Shown: positions 28,705 to 38,775 of the stretch, piece by piece
Position numbering within the stretch: position 1 is the first letter of the stretch
Layout: the number at the start of each line of letters is the position of its first letter
NCBI GenBank assembly: GCA_902524385.1
Contig: CABZCZ010000004.1
Span: forward strand, 51,675-115,674
Direction: 5' to 3'
DNA from: an uncultured Alphaproteobacteria bacterium
GTDB lineage: Bacteria; Pseudomonadota; Alphaproteobacteria; HIMB59; GCA-002718135
Length of the DNA stretch: 64,000 nt
The notes under the pieces: model-generated
What the model saw: the letters and a program-made list of their open reading frames with translations, nothing else
Database searches by the model: none
What the model was told of the DNA's origin: nothing
Translations under genes and position numbers: made by a program

Positions 28705-29727
28705 TTAGAATGTTTGTGTTACTTTAGTTAAATATCTAGGATTGTCTGGATCTAATCCCTTTTCAAAAGAGTAATTAACTATCCATGGATAAAATTTTGA
28801 TAATACTATTATTGGATCTAACTCTATCATATCACTTGTGTTATATCTTAATTCTGTATTTGAGTTTTCATCATAGGTAATTTCATAGTGAAGATTAGTT
28901 AGTGAAATAATTTGACTAGAATCTTTTGCTACTATCATCCCACTTTTATCTCTAAGCGATATAGTAAATAACTTAAATGAGTTTTCTATCAAGCTTTTTG
29001 GACCATGCATTACTTCAGCACTACTAAAAGGTTCTATCATTTCTTGACATAATTCTTTAAACTTTAAAGATATTTCATTAGAAATTGCGTATCCAACACC
29101 TCTACTAATTATATATCCATTACTTATCGTTTTATCTAATATATTTGGATTCCATTGATTTTGATTATCTAAAATTAAATGATCACTTAGTTTTTCAATT
29201 TGCTTATTAATATCTTTTTTATTAAGAGTATTAAAAACAAGCTTTAAAATTATCAATAAAGACATAACAAAAGTTTTAGTTGCTGCAACACTTTTTTCTT
29301 CTCCAGCATTTATATAAAAAAAATAATTTGATGTTTTTATAATGGGGCTATTTAAGTTATTACTTATTAATATGGTCTTTGCTCCCATTTTTTGTACCAT
29401 TTTATGACATTCAACTAAATCTTCACTTTTTCCAGATTGAGAAATAATAAAAACTAATGCTCTCGAAAAATCAAATTTTGATTCTTCTAAAGTTATTATT
29501 GATGGAGGCATACTATATGTTGGTAAACCAAGATATTTTGCAAACATATAAGACAAATAAAGAGCTGCACAATCTGAAGTACCTCTTGCTACAGTAACAA
29601 CATAATCAATTTTTTTTTTTGATATTAAATTTGATATTTCCTGGTAATTATTTTTATCATTCAAGCTAAAATGATTAATTTTTTTTGGAATTGAGAGTGC
29701 TTCAGATAAAACTTGAGAACTAGACAT
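28705..29727 (-). CDS. SIS-domain sugar isomerase/deaminase (AgaS/GlmS-isomerase-like)
   Basis: 'VVTVARGTSDCAALYLSYMFAKYLGLPTYSMPPSI', 'FIISQSGKSEDLVE', 'EMIEPFSSAEVMHGPKSLI'. Confidence 0.87.
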   Translation of the reverse strand: MSSSQVLSEALSIPKKINHFSLNDKNNYQEISNLISKKKIDYVVTVARGTSDCAALYLSYMFAKYLGLPTYSMPPSIITLEESKFDFSRALVFIISQSGKSEDLVECHKMVQKMGAKTILISNNLNSPIIKTSNYFFYINAGEEKSVAATKTFVMSLLIILKLVFNTLNKKDINKQIEKLSDHLILDNQNQWNPNILDKTISNGYIISRGVGYAISNEISLKFKELCQEMIEPFSSAEVMHGPKSLIENSFKLFTISLRDKSGMIVAKDSSQIISLTNLHYEITYDENSNTELRYNTSDMIELDPIIVLSKFYPWIVNYSFEKGLDPDNPRYLTKVTQTF

Positions 29728-30811
29728 TAATTTTTTTTCCTCTAAAATATACTTCTTTAAGATTAAACTCTTTATCTAAAATAAGAAAATTACTTAAAAA
29801 ATTTTTTTGAATTATACCGACATTTTCTAGTTTCATATATTTACAAGCATTATAACTAGTTAAAGCAACTGCTTCTTCTAATGAAAAATCCATTGATATT
29901 AAATTTTTAAAAGTTTGATCCATAGTAACAATACTTCCTGCTAAAGTACCCTCAGATTTTATTTTCACTGAATTGTTTTCTTTTCTTATATTATTATTAG
30001 CAAAAATATATTCTCCATCGTCAAGTCCACTAGCATTAATAGAATCTGTTATAGTATACAGACCAGGAATACATTTTTTTGCAATTTTGATTGCTTCTTT
30101 ACTAACATGAATATTGTCACAGATTATTTCAGCATATTTTCCTTTTGAAAGAGCAGCAGATAAAACTCCTGGAGATCTATGATTATTACCAGACATTGCA
30201 TTATACAGATGTGTAAAACCAACTTCATAATCTTTCATAATTTTATCACAGCAATCAAAGTCTGCTAAAGTGTGACCAAATTGAATCTTAATATTAAGGT
30301 CTACTAAATCATTTATAAATTCTTGCATTCCTTTAATTTCTGGAGCTAATGTAATTATTTTTATATCAGAAATATCAAGAATTTTTTTTATAAACTCTAA
30401 AGATGGTTTCTCAGTTAAATTTGGTTGAGCACCAAGTTTATTGGGATTAATAAAAGGTCCCTCCAAATGGACTCCAAGAATATTTGCATTATCATTTTGT
30501 ATTTCATTAAATCCTTTTAACGCTGAAATAGTGTTTTCTAGTGTATTAGTCCAAGTAGTTGGCATTATTGAAGTTGTCCCATGCCGTAAATGATATTTTG
30601 ACATTTCAATGATTGATTGTGATCCCTCCATTACATCAAAACCATTACCACCATGACAATGAAGATCGACAAAACCAGGAATGATAATATTATTATAATC
30701 TTCAGTGTCTTTTATTTTCAAATCAATAATTTTTTCATTGAAAGATACATCACCAATATAAGAAGAATTATAATTTATAATTTTCCCACTAACTTTATTT
30801 TGATCAGTCAT
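29720..30811 (-). CDS. nagA: N-acetylglucosamine-6-phosphate deacetylase
   Basis: 'IIPGFVDLHCHGGNGFDVMEG', 'GVHLEGPFINPNKLGAQ', 'GHTLADFD', 'THLYNAMSGNNHRSPG', 'SGLDDGEY...GTLAGSIVTMDQTFKNL'. Confidence 0.93.
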   Translation of the reverse strand: MTDQNKVSGKIINYNSSYIGDVSFNEKIIDLKIKDTEDYNNIIIPGFVDLHCHGGNGFDVMEGSQSIIEMSKYHLRHGTTSIMPTTWTNTLENTISALKGFNEIQNDNANILGVHLEGPFINPNKLGAQPNLTEKPSLEFIKKILDISDIKIITLAPEIKGMQEFINDLVDLNIKIQFGHTLADFDCCDKIMKDYEVGFTHLYNAMSGNNHRSPGVLSAALSKGKYAEIICDNIHVSKEAIKIAKKCIPGLYTITDSINASGLDDGEYIFANNNIRKENNSVKIKSEGTLAGSIVTMDQTFKNLISMDFSLEEAVALTSYNACKYMKLENVGIIQKNFLSNFLILDKEFNLKEVYFRGKKINV

Positions 30812-30866
30812 TTAACTTTAATATATTATATAGTAATTTATTGATTTTCAAAAAATTTTAAAAAAC

Positions 30867-31595
30867 TTATAAATGAGGATTAATCTTACTAAATTTTTTC
30901 TCTAGAATATCATTATTTTTTTTAGCATTTGGCATATTTACACTAATGTAGAATGGGAATAATTTTTCATTTTTTAATATATTTGCAACTTCAATTAAAA
31001 TTGAATTTAAAATAAAAGATCCAGTAATTGTTGAAGCAGGTCCAACCATATTATCTTTAACATTTATTATCGCATCACCAGGTGGAATTTTATTATCAAT
31101 AAATATATCTGTTATTTCAAATAGTCTTTTATTCAATTTTGATAAAGGAGCTTGTTTAGAAAATTTAATAGATGTTAGTGAAATAGTTTTTATTTTTTTT
31201 TTCTTGGCAATTAATGCTGCTTCAACTGGTGCGTGATTGACACCTGAATTAGACACAATCATTAAAATGTCTTTACTGGTTATTTTATATTTAGCGAGAG
31301 CTTTTTTTGCAATATTTGGAGTTCTTTCTAAAGCTGTAGCTTTTCTTGCTCCTTTTTTAAAACTGAGATCATCATCTCTTATTGGACAAGCGGCGGCAAA
31401 GCCTCCTGCTCTGTGAAATGACTCTTCTCCAAGTAATCTAGAATGTCCAGTTCCAAAAATATATAACTGCCCACCTTTTTTATATGAATTACTAATTAAT
31501 TTAGCACACTGTAATAATTTTTTTTCTTCTTCTTTTAATATTTTCTTTAAAATTGAATTAATTTTTGAGGAATAAGATCTTGTTAATTTGCTCAT
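30867..31595 (-). CDS. SIS-domain protein (UPF0309-like)
   Basis: 'GGQLYIFGTGHSRLLGEESFHRAGGFAAACPI', 'ILMIVSNSGVNHAPVEAALIAKKKKIKTISLTS'. Confidence 0.82.
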   Translation of the reverse strand: MSKLTRSYSSKINSILKKILKEEEKKLLQCAKLISNSYKKGGQLYIFGTGHSRLLGEESFHRAGGFAAACPIRDDDLSFKKGARKATALERTPNIAKKALAKYKITSKDILMIVSNSGVNHAPVEAALIAKKKKIKTISLTSIKFSKQAPLSKLNKRLFEITDIFIDNKIPPGDAIINVKDNMVGPASTITGSFILNSILIEVANILKNEKLFPFYISVNMPNAKKNNDILEKKFSKINPHL

Positions 31596-31612
31596 TTGGA
31601 TTTTATATTAGA

Positions 31613-31637
31613 TGCTAGGGCAAGTATTGCCCTAGCA
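31613..31637 (-). terminator. Perfect 11-bp hairpin downstream of the SBP gene
   Basis: tgctagggcaa-gta-ttgccctagca; no strong U-tract on either strand. Confidence 0.78.
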
Positions 31638-31649
31638 GAAATAATTTGG

Positions 31650-32861
31650 TTATTTGTATTCTTCTAACTCTTCAGCAGCTTCAGCTACCAAATCAGCAGG
31701 GTCACCTTCACCAAGAATTGCTCCTTGGATCATATTATTCATAACTGATTGAAAAGCTTTGTAATCAACAAATAGAGGTTCTGGTCCACCATCTCCAATT
31801 GCATCAATAAACATCATCCAATAGTCATCATTGTAAGGTGCTTCACTACCTATTGAATCATATTGCATAATCGGAGTTAAGCCCCACTCAGTATCTAACT
31901 TATACTGCCATTTTGGAGAAGTAACCATTGCTGCAAATTTATTTGCAAGCTCTTCATTTCCAGTATTATTAAAAACAGCAATACTGTCAGTAATTAGTAA
32001 TGTTCCTTGTTGACCTTGTGGCCCAGCAGGAATTCTAACAGTTTTCATATTTAGATCTTCATTGTGCGTACCTCGTCCCCATGGGCCATCTATGTACATT
32101 GCAATTTTATTATCATTAAGAAGATCTCTTAATTGTGATCTTTCATATGCTAGGGGACCCTCTTGAGCTACGTTTGCTAATTTTCCATAAAAAGCAAGAG
32201 CTTCAACTGCATTTGAACTATTTAAAGTTATTGTATTAGTGTCAGGATCAATAACTTGACCGCCATTACTGTATAAATAATTCAGAAACTGATGCATAGT
32301 ATTATCAAAATCTTTACCAGTTAATCCAATTCCAGCAACACCTGGGACATTATTTGTAACAGCTTCAGCCATTGTATATAATTCATCCCATGTTTGAGGA
32401 CCTTCACACGCAACACCAGCCTGCTCTAATAAATCACAATTCATAAACAGAGCTTTTGTAGAAAAGGCTCTTGGGTATCCCCAAACTTTGCCCATGTGAG
32501 ATACGGTATTTAAAATTCCAGGTTGATACATACCAATTTGTGACTGAGGTATGTCAACATTAATAATATGACCATTTTCAGCAAGTCCTTTTAATGTTCT
32601 AGAACCAACATATGCAAGATCTACAGGATCTCCCGCAATAGCCAAGTTTATTACTTTGTCCTGACATGTTCCCCAAGGAACAGCTTCCCATTTAATAGTA
32701 ACTCCAGGATTGGCACTTTCGAATTCTGATGCAACATCCATATCTGCTTGTCTAATTTCACCGCCACATAGAATTCCATGTAATTCCTGTGAATTTGCGT
32801 TGATACCAAAAAACAAAAAAAATATGAAAGAGGCAATTGAAGTAGTTTTTAAAAATTTCAT
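31650..32861 (-). CDS. CUT1-type sugar ABC transporter substrate-binding protein
   Basis: Signal peptide (MKFLKTTSIASFIFFLFF), 'VASEFESANPGVTIKWEAVPWGTCQDKVINLAIAGDPVDLAYVG', 'TDSIAVFNNTGNEELANKFAAMVTSPKWQY'. Confidence 0.9.
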   Translation of the reverse strand: MKFLKTTSIASFIFFLFFGINANSQELHGILCGGEIRQADMDVASEFESANPGVTIKWEAVPWGTCQDKVINLAIAGDPVDLAYVGSRTLKGLAENGHIINVDIPQSQIGMYQPGILNTVSHMGKVWGYPRAFSTKALFMNCDLLEQAGVACEGPQTWDELYTMAEAVTNNVPGVAGIGLTGKDFDNTMHQFLNYLYSNGGQVIDPDTNTITLNSSNAVEALAFYGKLANVAQEGPLAYERSQLRDLLNDNKIAMYIDGPWGRGTHNEDLNMKTVRIPAGPQGQQGTLLITDSIAVFNNTGNEELANKFAAMVTSPKWQYKLDTEWGLTPIMQYDSIGSEAPYNDDYWMMFIDAIGDGGPEPLFVDYKAFQSVMNNMIQGAILGEGDPADLVAEAAEELEEYK

Positions 32862-32931
32862 GTTTCCTCCAAAAATATTTAATATCGTATCACTATAATA
32901 TAAAAACAATCAAGTGAATTTATTTAATATA

Positions 32932-33771
32932 TTAGTTTTTTATTGCTCCAGCTGTTAAACCTTCTACAATATACTTTTGTAAAAATATAAAGACTATTAA
33001 AACAGGGAACACGCCAACAATAGAAGCCGCCATCATTTCATTCCATTTCACAGATTGGTAGCCAATGAACTCAGTTAAACCAGATACTATCGGCATATAT
33101 TCTCTAATTGAATTAAATGTTATAGCAAAGAGGAATTGTTGAGCGTAAGCTTGAATAAAAGCATATATAGCAGTTACAGCGATGCCTGGAGTGCTCAATG
33201 GTGCAATAATTCTGAAAAGAATATCCATTCTCGAAGCTCCATCACAATATGCTGCCTCCTCTAGCTCAACTGGAATTTTTTCAAAATATGCTTTCAATAG
33301 CCATATTGAAGTTGGAATACAAAATGCTATTCCTGGTACAATCATTGCAAAATATGTATTTAAAAGGTCAAAATATCTTAATAGTTTAAATAGAGGTATT
33401 AATAATACCGCACCAGAAAACATATTTACTGCCAAAAGAATCCATAAACTACCTTGTTTGAATGGGAAATTAAATCTTGCGTATGAGTACGCAGCAGGAA
33501 TTACAAATAAAAGTGTAAAAAAAGTTACTGTAATAGCCATAAAAAAACTATTAAAAATATATCTTCCTAAAAGAGGAACTGTGTTCCACATTTCTCTGTA
33601 TGCCCAAAAAGATAAGTCATCAGAATAAAATTGATAAGGAGATCTAAATATGTGCTTTAAAGGTCGTAAAGACGCGTAAAACATTTCAACAAATGGTAAC
33701 AAGATAAATATAAAAAAAACAGCTATGCTTAGATATAAAAATATTTTTAAATGTAAGCTATATTTATCCAT
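32932..33771 (-). CDS. CUT1 sugar ABC transporter permease (MalG-type)
   Basis: 'VELEEAAYCDGASRMDILFRIIAPLSTPGIAVTAIYAFIQAYAQQFLFA'. Confidence 0.9.
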   Translation of the reverse strand: MDKYSLHLKIFLYLSIAVFFIFILLPFVEMFYASLRPLKHIFRSPYQFYSDDLSFWAYREMWNTVPLLGRYIFNSFFMAITVTFFTLLFVIPAAYSYARFNFPFKQGSLWILLAVNMFSGAVLLIPLFKLLRYFDLLNTYFAMIVPGIAFCIPTSIWLLKAYFEKIPVELEEAAYCDGASRMDILFRIIAPLSTPGIAVTAIYAFIQAYAQQFLFAITFNSIREYMPIVSGLTEFIGYQSVKWNEMMAASIVGVFPVLIVFIFLQKYIVEGLTAGAIKN

Positions 33772-34666
33772 GAGATACCTTTTTGTTTATTCTTGAAAGT
33801 AAATAAAAATATGCAATCGCAAACGTTGATATCATAATTACGATCATTACTGCTCTAGCAGATCCCTTACCAAACTTATAATTACCCAGTGCCATTTTGT
33901 AAGTATCTATAATCAAAGTTGTTGTTGCTCCTCTTGGTCCGCCTTCTGTTAAAATATAAATTATATCAAAAGAGACAAAAGTAGATACAGCGGAAATTAG
34001 AGACATAGTTATAATTACCGGTGTTAATTGAGGTAGTGTTATGTGATACCATCTATTAAATCTACCAGCTCCATCACAATAAGCTGCTTCATATAAATCT
34101 CTTGGAATTGCTTGCATACCAGCCAAGAAAAAAAGTGTAACAAATGGTACACCAACCCAGATGTCGGTTACCATTGTTGCAATAAAAGCACTATTTTTAT
34201 ATGCTAAAAAACTAAATGGTCCATCTAGAATTCCTAATCGAATTCCAATACCGGATAGTATTCCAAAATGACCATTGTAAACCCACATCCAGCCAAGTGC
34301 ACCAATTGCAATCGGCACAACCCAAGGAGGTAAAACTAAAATTCTAAAGAATGATCTACCTCTCAAACTTGCATTGAGCAAAACAGCCCCTATCATTCCT
34401 ATTATTAACTTAAGTAAAACTGAGAAAAAGGTCCATACAAATGTTCGTATAGCTATTTTACTAAATTTAGAACTGGATAGAAGTTTTTCATAATTTTCAA
34501 AACCAACGTAGTCTTCACCGGCTATACTAGAATTAGTAAATGATAATCTAAATGTTTCTATTAAGGGCCATCCCACTATACACAAAAGGTATATAACTGC
34601 TGGAGCTATTAGAATGTAAGCTAAAAAATATTGTGAGTTATATGAATTTAATTTATTTTTTTTCAT
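33764..34666 (-). CDS. CUT1 sugar ABC transporter permease (MalF-type)
   Basis: 'DLYEAAYCDGAGRFNRWYHITLPQLTPVIITMSLISAVSTFVSFDIIYILTEGGPRGAT'. Confidence 0.9.
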   Translation of the reverse strand: MKKNKLNSYNSQYFLAYILIAPAVIYLLCIVGWPLIETFRLSFTNSSIAGEDYVGFENYEKLLSSSKFSKIAIRTFVWTFFSVLLKLIIGMIGAVLLNASLRGRSFFRILVLPPWVVPIAIGALGWMWVYNGHFGILSGIGIRLGILDGPFSFLAYKNSAFIATMVTDIWVGVPFVTLFFLAGMQAIPRDLYEAAYCDGAGRFNRWYHITLPQLTPVIITMSLISAVSTFVSFDIIYILTEGGPRGATTTLIIDTYKMALGNYKFGKGSARAVMIVIMISTFAIAYFYLLSRINKKVSHG

Positions 34667-35812
34667 TTAATTAATTATACTATCTAACCTTTCCCAAGTT
34701 TCACTGAGATCAATAACTTTTTTATTAATTCTTGCTTCGTCAATTTTCATTGCAATAATGCCAGCTTCCATACATTCAACTATTCCAACAGGTAACTTGT
34801 TATTTTTATCAAGTAAATAATTATTTATTTCTTTTGCCATCAAACTATCTGCGCCATAATGACTTTTAACCTCTTTCCCAAATGCAGCTCCATAATTCTC
34901 ATCGATTAAAATATTATTATTCTCATCATGAGCTTTCATATAGCCTCTAACAAAATCTCCTTCTATCATTCCTGATGATCCAATAACTGCAAATCTTCTA
35001 TATTCATCCGGGACCTTCATATTAGTATGAAAGGATAGCACTGCATTATTTTCATATTCAATTATTGCTACTTGATGATCAACAATATCAGCATCACTAT
35101 CGAAAACATTTGATTTCGACTCCCAACCTTTAAGTCTGTCTTTAGTATATTGTTGATGAGAGCCTCCTGGTAGATTATCAGGAATAAAAGATCTTCTTGA
35201 TCCAAAACTAGCAACTTTCATAGGTCTGCTTGCCGTTATCATCGAATAAAAATCAATATCATGACAACATTTTTCAAGCATAAAGCCTCCTGAATATTTT
35301 TGTTTTCTTCTCCAATTTCTCATAAAAAAAGCACCATGCGAGGGTACTATATGTTCCGAAGCTTCAATCGATATTATATTTCCAATAGCATTTTGATCTA
35401 ATAATTTTCTTACAGATCTTGCTTGTTGCGAATATCTAAGTACTAAGCCAACTATAATTCTTTCTTTGCCATATTCTTTTATTAATTTTGCTAACTCAAA
35501 AGTTTCTTGTTCATTTATTACTATTGGTTTTTCGGCAAAAATTTGTAATCCAGCTTTTAGTCCAAGTTTGATATGATCTAAATGTAAATGATTAGGAGAG
35601 CCAATCATTAACATATCTAGTTTCTCTCGATCCAACATTTCGTTTAAACTTGAATATGATTTATTTGGAAAAAAATTATTTTTCTCAGCAAATTCTTTAC
35701 CTATTGGTTGAGGATCTACATAAGCAATCATTTCAAAATTAGGATTAATTTTTGAAAATTCATTATAAACACTTACCGTTCTATTCCCAAAACCAACTGC
35801 ACCTATTTTCAT
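34667..35812 (-). CDS. Gfo/Idh/MocA family oxidoreductase
   Basis: 'MKIGAVGFGNRTVSVYNEF', 'IGSPNHLHLDHIKLGLKAGLQIFAEKPI', 'FMLEKCCHDIDFYSMI'. Confidence 0.88.
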   Translation of the reverse strand: MKIGAVGFGNRTVSVYNEFSKINPNFEMIAYVDPQPIGKEFAEKNNFFPNKSYSSLNEMLDREKLDMLMIGSPNHLHLDHIKLGLKAGLQIFAEKPIVINEQETFELAKLIKEYGKERIIVGLVLRYSQQARSVRKLLDQNAIGNIISIEASEHIVPSHGAFFMRNWRRKQKYSGGFMLEKCCHDIDFYSMITASRPMKVASFGSRRSFIPDNLPGGSHQQYTKDRLKGWESKSNVFDSDADIVDHQVAIIEYENNAVLSFHTNMKVPDEYRRFAVIGSSGMIEGDFVRGYMKAHDENNNILIDENYGAAFGKEVKSHYGADSLMAKEINNYLLDKNNKLPVGIVECMEAGIIAMKIDEARINKKVIDLSETWERLDSIIN

Positions 35813-35831
35813 ATTTATTTTTAGTTTAACA

Positions 35832-37694
35832 TTAAAAATTATGATATCGCCAGCCTAATTTTTTTAAAAAATTCATAGAATTTAATAAAGCAGAACGAAA
35901 TTCAGTCCAGGTTCTAGAAATTTTTCCCTTCCATGCAACTTCTGATAAAGTTGCTAATCGTGGATTAATCATTTGATCAAAAAATTTTTTATCTGTAATT
36001 GTCTCTGACCACAGTTGGCCTTGTAACCCTTTTATAAATTCTGATTTATTTATATCTTTTATTGGGTTCCATTCAAAAATATCTTTTACTTCTATAGTTG
36101 CAGCCCAACATATTCCTCTTTCTTCGGTTGAATTATTATAAGCCATATCAAAATATGTTTTTTGACCAGGACAAAGTATTGTTTCAAATCCCTTATATGT
36201 AGTTTCTTTCGCAACATCTGAATGCTCCCACGAAAAGATCAAACATGATTTATCAATTTTTCCAGCACTTCCGCCCACACCATGATCAATATGAGGTGAC
36301 ACTGCCGCCTCATTCCATGCAGCTGTTCTTTTATTTTTTGATTTTAGAAAATCTATTAAAAAATTCATATAGTAATCTTGATATTCCTCTTGTGTTTTAA
36401 TATTATTTTTTTTCATAAACTCGATAATTGCTGGAGAACCTTCCCACGCATTACTTGGTCTTTCATCCACACCAACATGAATTACATCATATGAGAAAAT
36501 AGTACTTACTTCATTCAACATATCTTTTAAAAAAGTTACAGTTTTTTCTAAAGAAGGATTTATTGTATTATTCTTATACGAACCAACATCTTCACTAACT
36601 ATATTTGAAGACTGTTCTCTAAGCTCTGGCATAATTTCTATTAATGCCCAAGAATGTGCTGGTAAATCAATTTCTGGCATAATCTCAATATTTAATTTTT
36701 TTGCATAAATAATTAAATCTTTGATATCTTCCTGTGAATAATATCCACCATATTTATCATAACCACTTCCATACAATGGCGGTATTTTAAAATTATATCC
36801 TCTGTATCCTCCATTTAATGCTAGATCGGGATATTTTTTAATTTCAATTCTCCACGCTTCGTTGTCTGTTAAGTGCCAGTGAAATCTATTAAGTTTAAAT
36901 AATACCATGTAATCAAATAAACGTTTGATTTCATCAATAGTATAGAATTGTCTTGCACAATCGAGATGCATTCCTCTCCATTGATATTTTGGATTATCGT
37001 GTATTGTGCAGATTGGAAGCTTTGTTTGATAAAAATCAATTAAATGAACTAGAGATATAAGGCCATAAAGCTTTCCACCATAAGTATTATATTTAATCTC
37101 AATATTATCTTTTGTTATCTGAATAAAATATTGTTCGTTTAATAATTGAGAGTCTTTTTTAAATAAAATTGGAAATCCTTTTTGAGAAGTTAAATTAATA
37201 TCCAATTTTGAAATAATATTTTGCAAACTAAAAATAATTTCAGTATCAGCATCGAGGTTAAATGTTTTATTTTCAATTATTATAAATTTATTTTGTAAAT
37301 AAATTTTGTCTGGCTCAGGAATAATAGGTATAAAATTTTTTATTTTTAAATCTTCATAAGTTTTCTTTTTAATTGGTTTTTCAAAAATCAAATCTGAAAC
37401 ATTTATATTTAATTTTCTATTGTTTAATGTATCAATAATGAAAATACCTTCCGGACCACACGAAAGGTTGAAGTTACCAATTCTAGGAATTTGTAGATTT
37501 AATAAGATTAGATTTTTTTCTATAGATAACTCATAATAGCGTCCAATTTGCTTAGTTATATTGGCTCCAGTTATAGATTTTATTGAATAAACTAATGAGA
37601 AACACAATTTTAAATTTGAATCTACTAATTTATCATCAAGAATAATTTTTAATTTATTTTCTTTTGTAAAAGATATATTAATTTGATGGGTCAT
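35832..37694 (-). CDS. Beta-N-acetylhexosaminidase, GH20, no obvious signal peptide
   Basis: 'WRGMHLDCARQFYTIDEIKRLFDYMVLFKLNRFHWHLTDNEAWRIEIKKYPDL', 'IMPEIDLPAHSWAL', catalytic pair 'IHVGVDERPSNAW'. Confidence 0.93.
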   Translation of the reverse strand: MTHQINISFTKENKLKIILDDKLVDSNLKLCFSLVYSIKSITGANITKQIGRYYELSIEKNLILLNLQIPRIGNFNLSCGPEGIFIIDTLNNRKLNINVSDLIFEKPIKKKTYEDLKIKNFIPIIPEPDKIYLQNKFIIIENKTFNLDADTEIIFSLQNIISKLDINLTSQKGFPILFKKDSQLLNEQYFIQITKDNIEIKYNTYGGKLYGLISLVHLIDFYQTKLPICTIHDNPKYQWRGMHLDCARQFYTIDEIKRLFDYMVLFKLNRFHWHLTDNEAWRIEIKKYPDLALNGGYRGYNFKIPPLYGSGYDKYGGYYSQEDIKDLIIYAKKLNIEIMPEIDLPAHSWALIEIMPELREQSSNIVSEDVGSYKNNTINPSLEKTVTFLKDMLNEVSTIFSYDVIHVGVDERPSNAWEGSPAIIEFMKKNNIKTQEEYQDYYMNFLIDFLKSKNKRTAAWNEAAVSPHIDHGVGGSAGKIDKSCLIFSWEHSDVAKETTYKGFETILCPGQKTYFDMAYNNSTEERGICWAATIEVKDIFEWNPIKDINKSEFIKGLQGQLWSETITDKKFFDQMINPRLATLSEVAWKGKISRTWTEFRSALLNSMNFLKKLGWRYHNF

Positions 37695-37707
37695 AACAAA
37701 CCATTAT

Positions 37708-38775
37708 ATGAGTTTTAAAGATATATTTAATATAGACGGAGAAGTAAAGGAAAGTGCTCATGCAAGAGTAAATTTAATTGGTGAACATACAGATTATACT
37801 GGTGGATATGTAATGCCTACGCTTTTGTCTTTTAAAAATACAATTGAGATGACTGAAAACAACACTAATGAATTCATAGTTTATTCTCAATATTTTAAAG
37901 AAAAAAAAGGTTTCAATGATTTCAAAAAATCAACCGACAATGAGTGGGTTGATTATATAAAAGGTTGTTTACAAATTTTTTTTGAAGAAAATAAGATTTC
38001 ATTCAGATATTTAAACATTTATATTTCATCTGATATACCTTTAGAAAGAGGTATTTCATCATCTTCAGCATTGTGTGTTGCTACAATAAAAGCACTTAAT
38101 ACTTTTTTTGAAACAAAGATCAAAGATGCAGAAATTGCAAAATTAGCAAAGAAAGTAGAATTTAATTATATAGGTGTTTCTGGTGGAATAATGGATCAAA
38201 TGGTTTCTTCTATTGGCATTCATGGTAAAGCATTTTTTATGAATTGTAAGAATTTTGAATACGAGCTTATTAATTTTCCAGAAAATTGGAAATTTTGTTT
38301 GATTGACTCTGAAGTACAACGAAATTTAAGAGATAGCTCTTATAATGAAAGATTTGCTGAACTCCAAGAGGCTGAAAAAAACCTAGGTGTAGAATATTTG
38401 GGTGGAGTTAAAAAAGAAAATTTTCAATCAGATAAATTTGACAATAATACTATTGCAAAAAGAGCAAAACATGTAGTTTTTGAAAATGATAGAGTGATTA
38501 ATGCGAAAAAAAATTTAATAGAAAATAATATTTATGAGTTTGGAAAATTAATGAATGAAAGTCACGAATCATATTCTAAAGATTTTGAAGCATCTACTTT
38601 AGATGTTGATTTAATTGTTAAAAGATCTGTTGAATGTGGTGCTTTAGGTGCTAGATTGACTGGTGGTGGATTTGGTGGTTTTACAGTTTCATTAATTGAA
38701 AGAAATAATTTTAGTAATTGGCATGGTAAAATATTAAATTTTTACCCAGCTGAAAAGATTTTCGAAGTCAATTAG
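37708..38775 (+). CDS. Galactokinase-like GHMP kinase
   Basis: 'ARVNLIGEHTDYTGGYVMP' galactokinase signature, 'LERGISSSSALCVA', 'GVSGGIMDQMVSSIG', 'GALGARLTGGGFGG'. Confidence 0.92.
   Translation: MSFKDIFNIDGEVKESAHARVNLIGEHTDYTGGYVMPTLLSFKNTIEMTENNTNEFIVYSQYFKEKKGFNDFKKSTDNEWVDYIKGCLQIFFEENKISFRYLNIYISSDIPLERGISSSSALCVATIKALNTFFETKIKDAEIAKLAKKVEFNYIGVSGGIMDQMVSSIGIHGKAFFMNCKNFEYELINFPENWKFCLIDSEVQRNLRDSSYNERFAELQEAEKNLGVEYLGGVKKENFQSDKFDNNTIAKRAKHVVFENDRVINAKKNLIENNIYEFGKLMNESHESYSKDFEASTLDVDLIVKRSVECGALGARLTGGGFGGFTVSLIERNNFSNWHGKILNFYPAEKIFEVN

Noticed and set aside
29610-29619. 10-base homopolymer in the AgaS-like gene as a third frameshift
   Set aside because: Frame is intact through it (…NLISKKKIDYVVTVARGTSD…).
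33182-33628. 148-aa plus-strand ORF inside the permease gene
   Set aside because: Entirely antisense to a well-supported CUT1 permease; composition is a shadow of the real frame.
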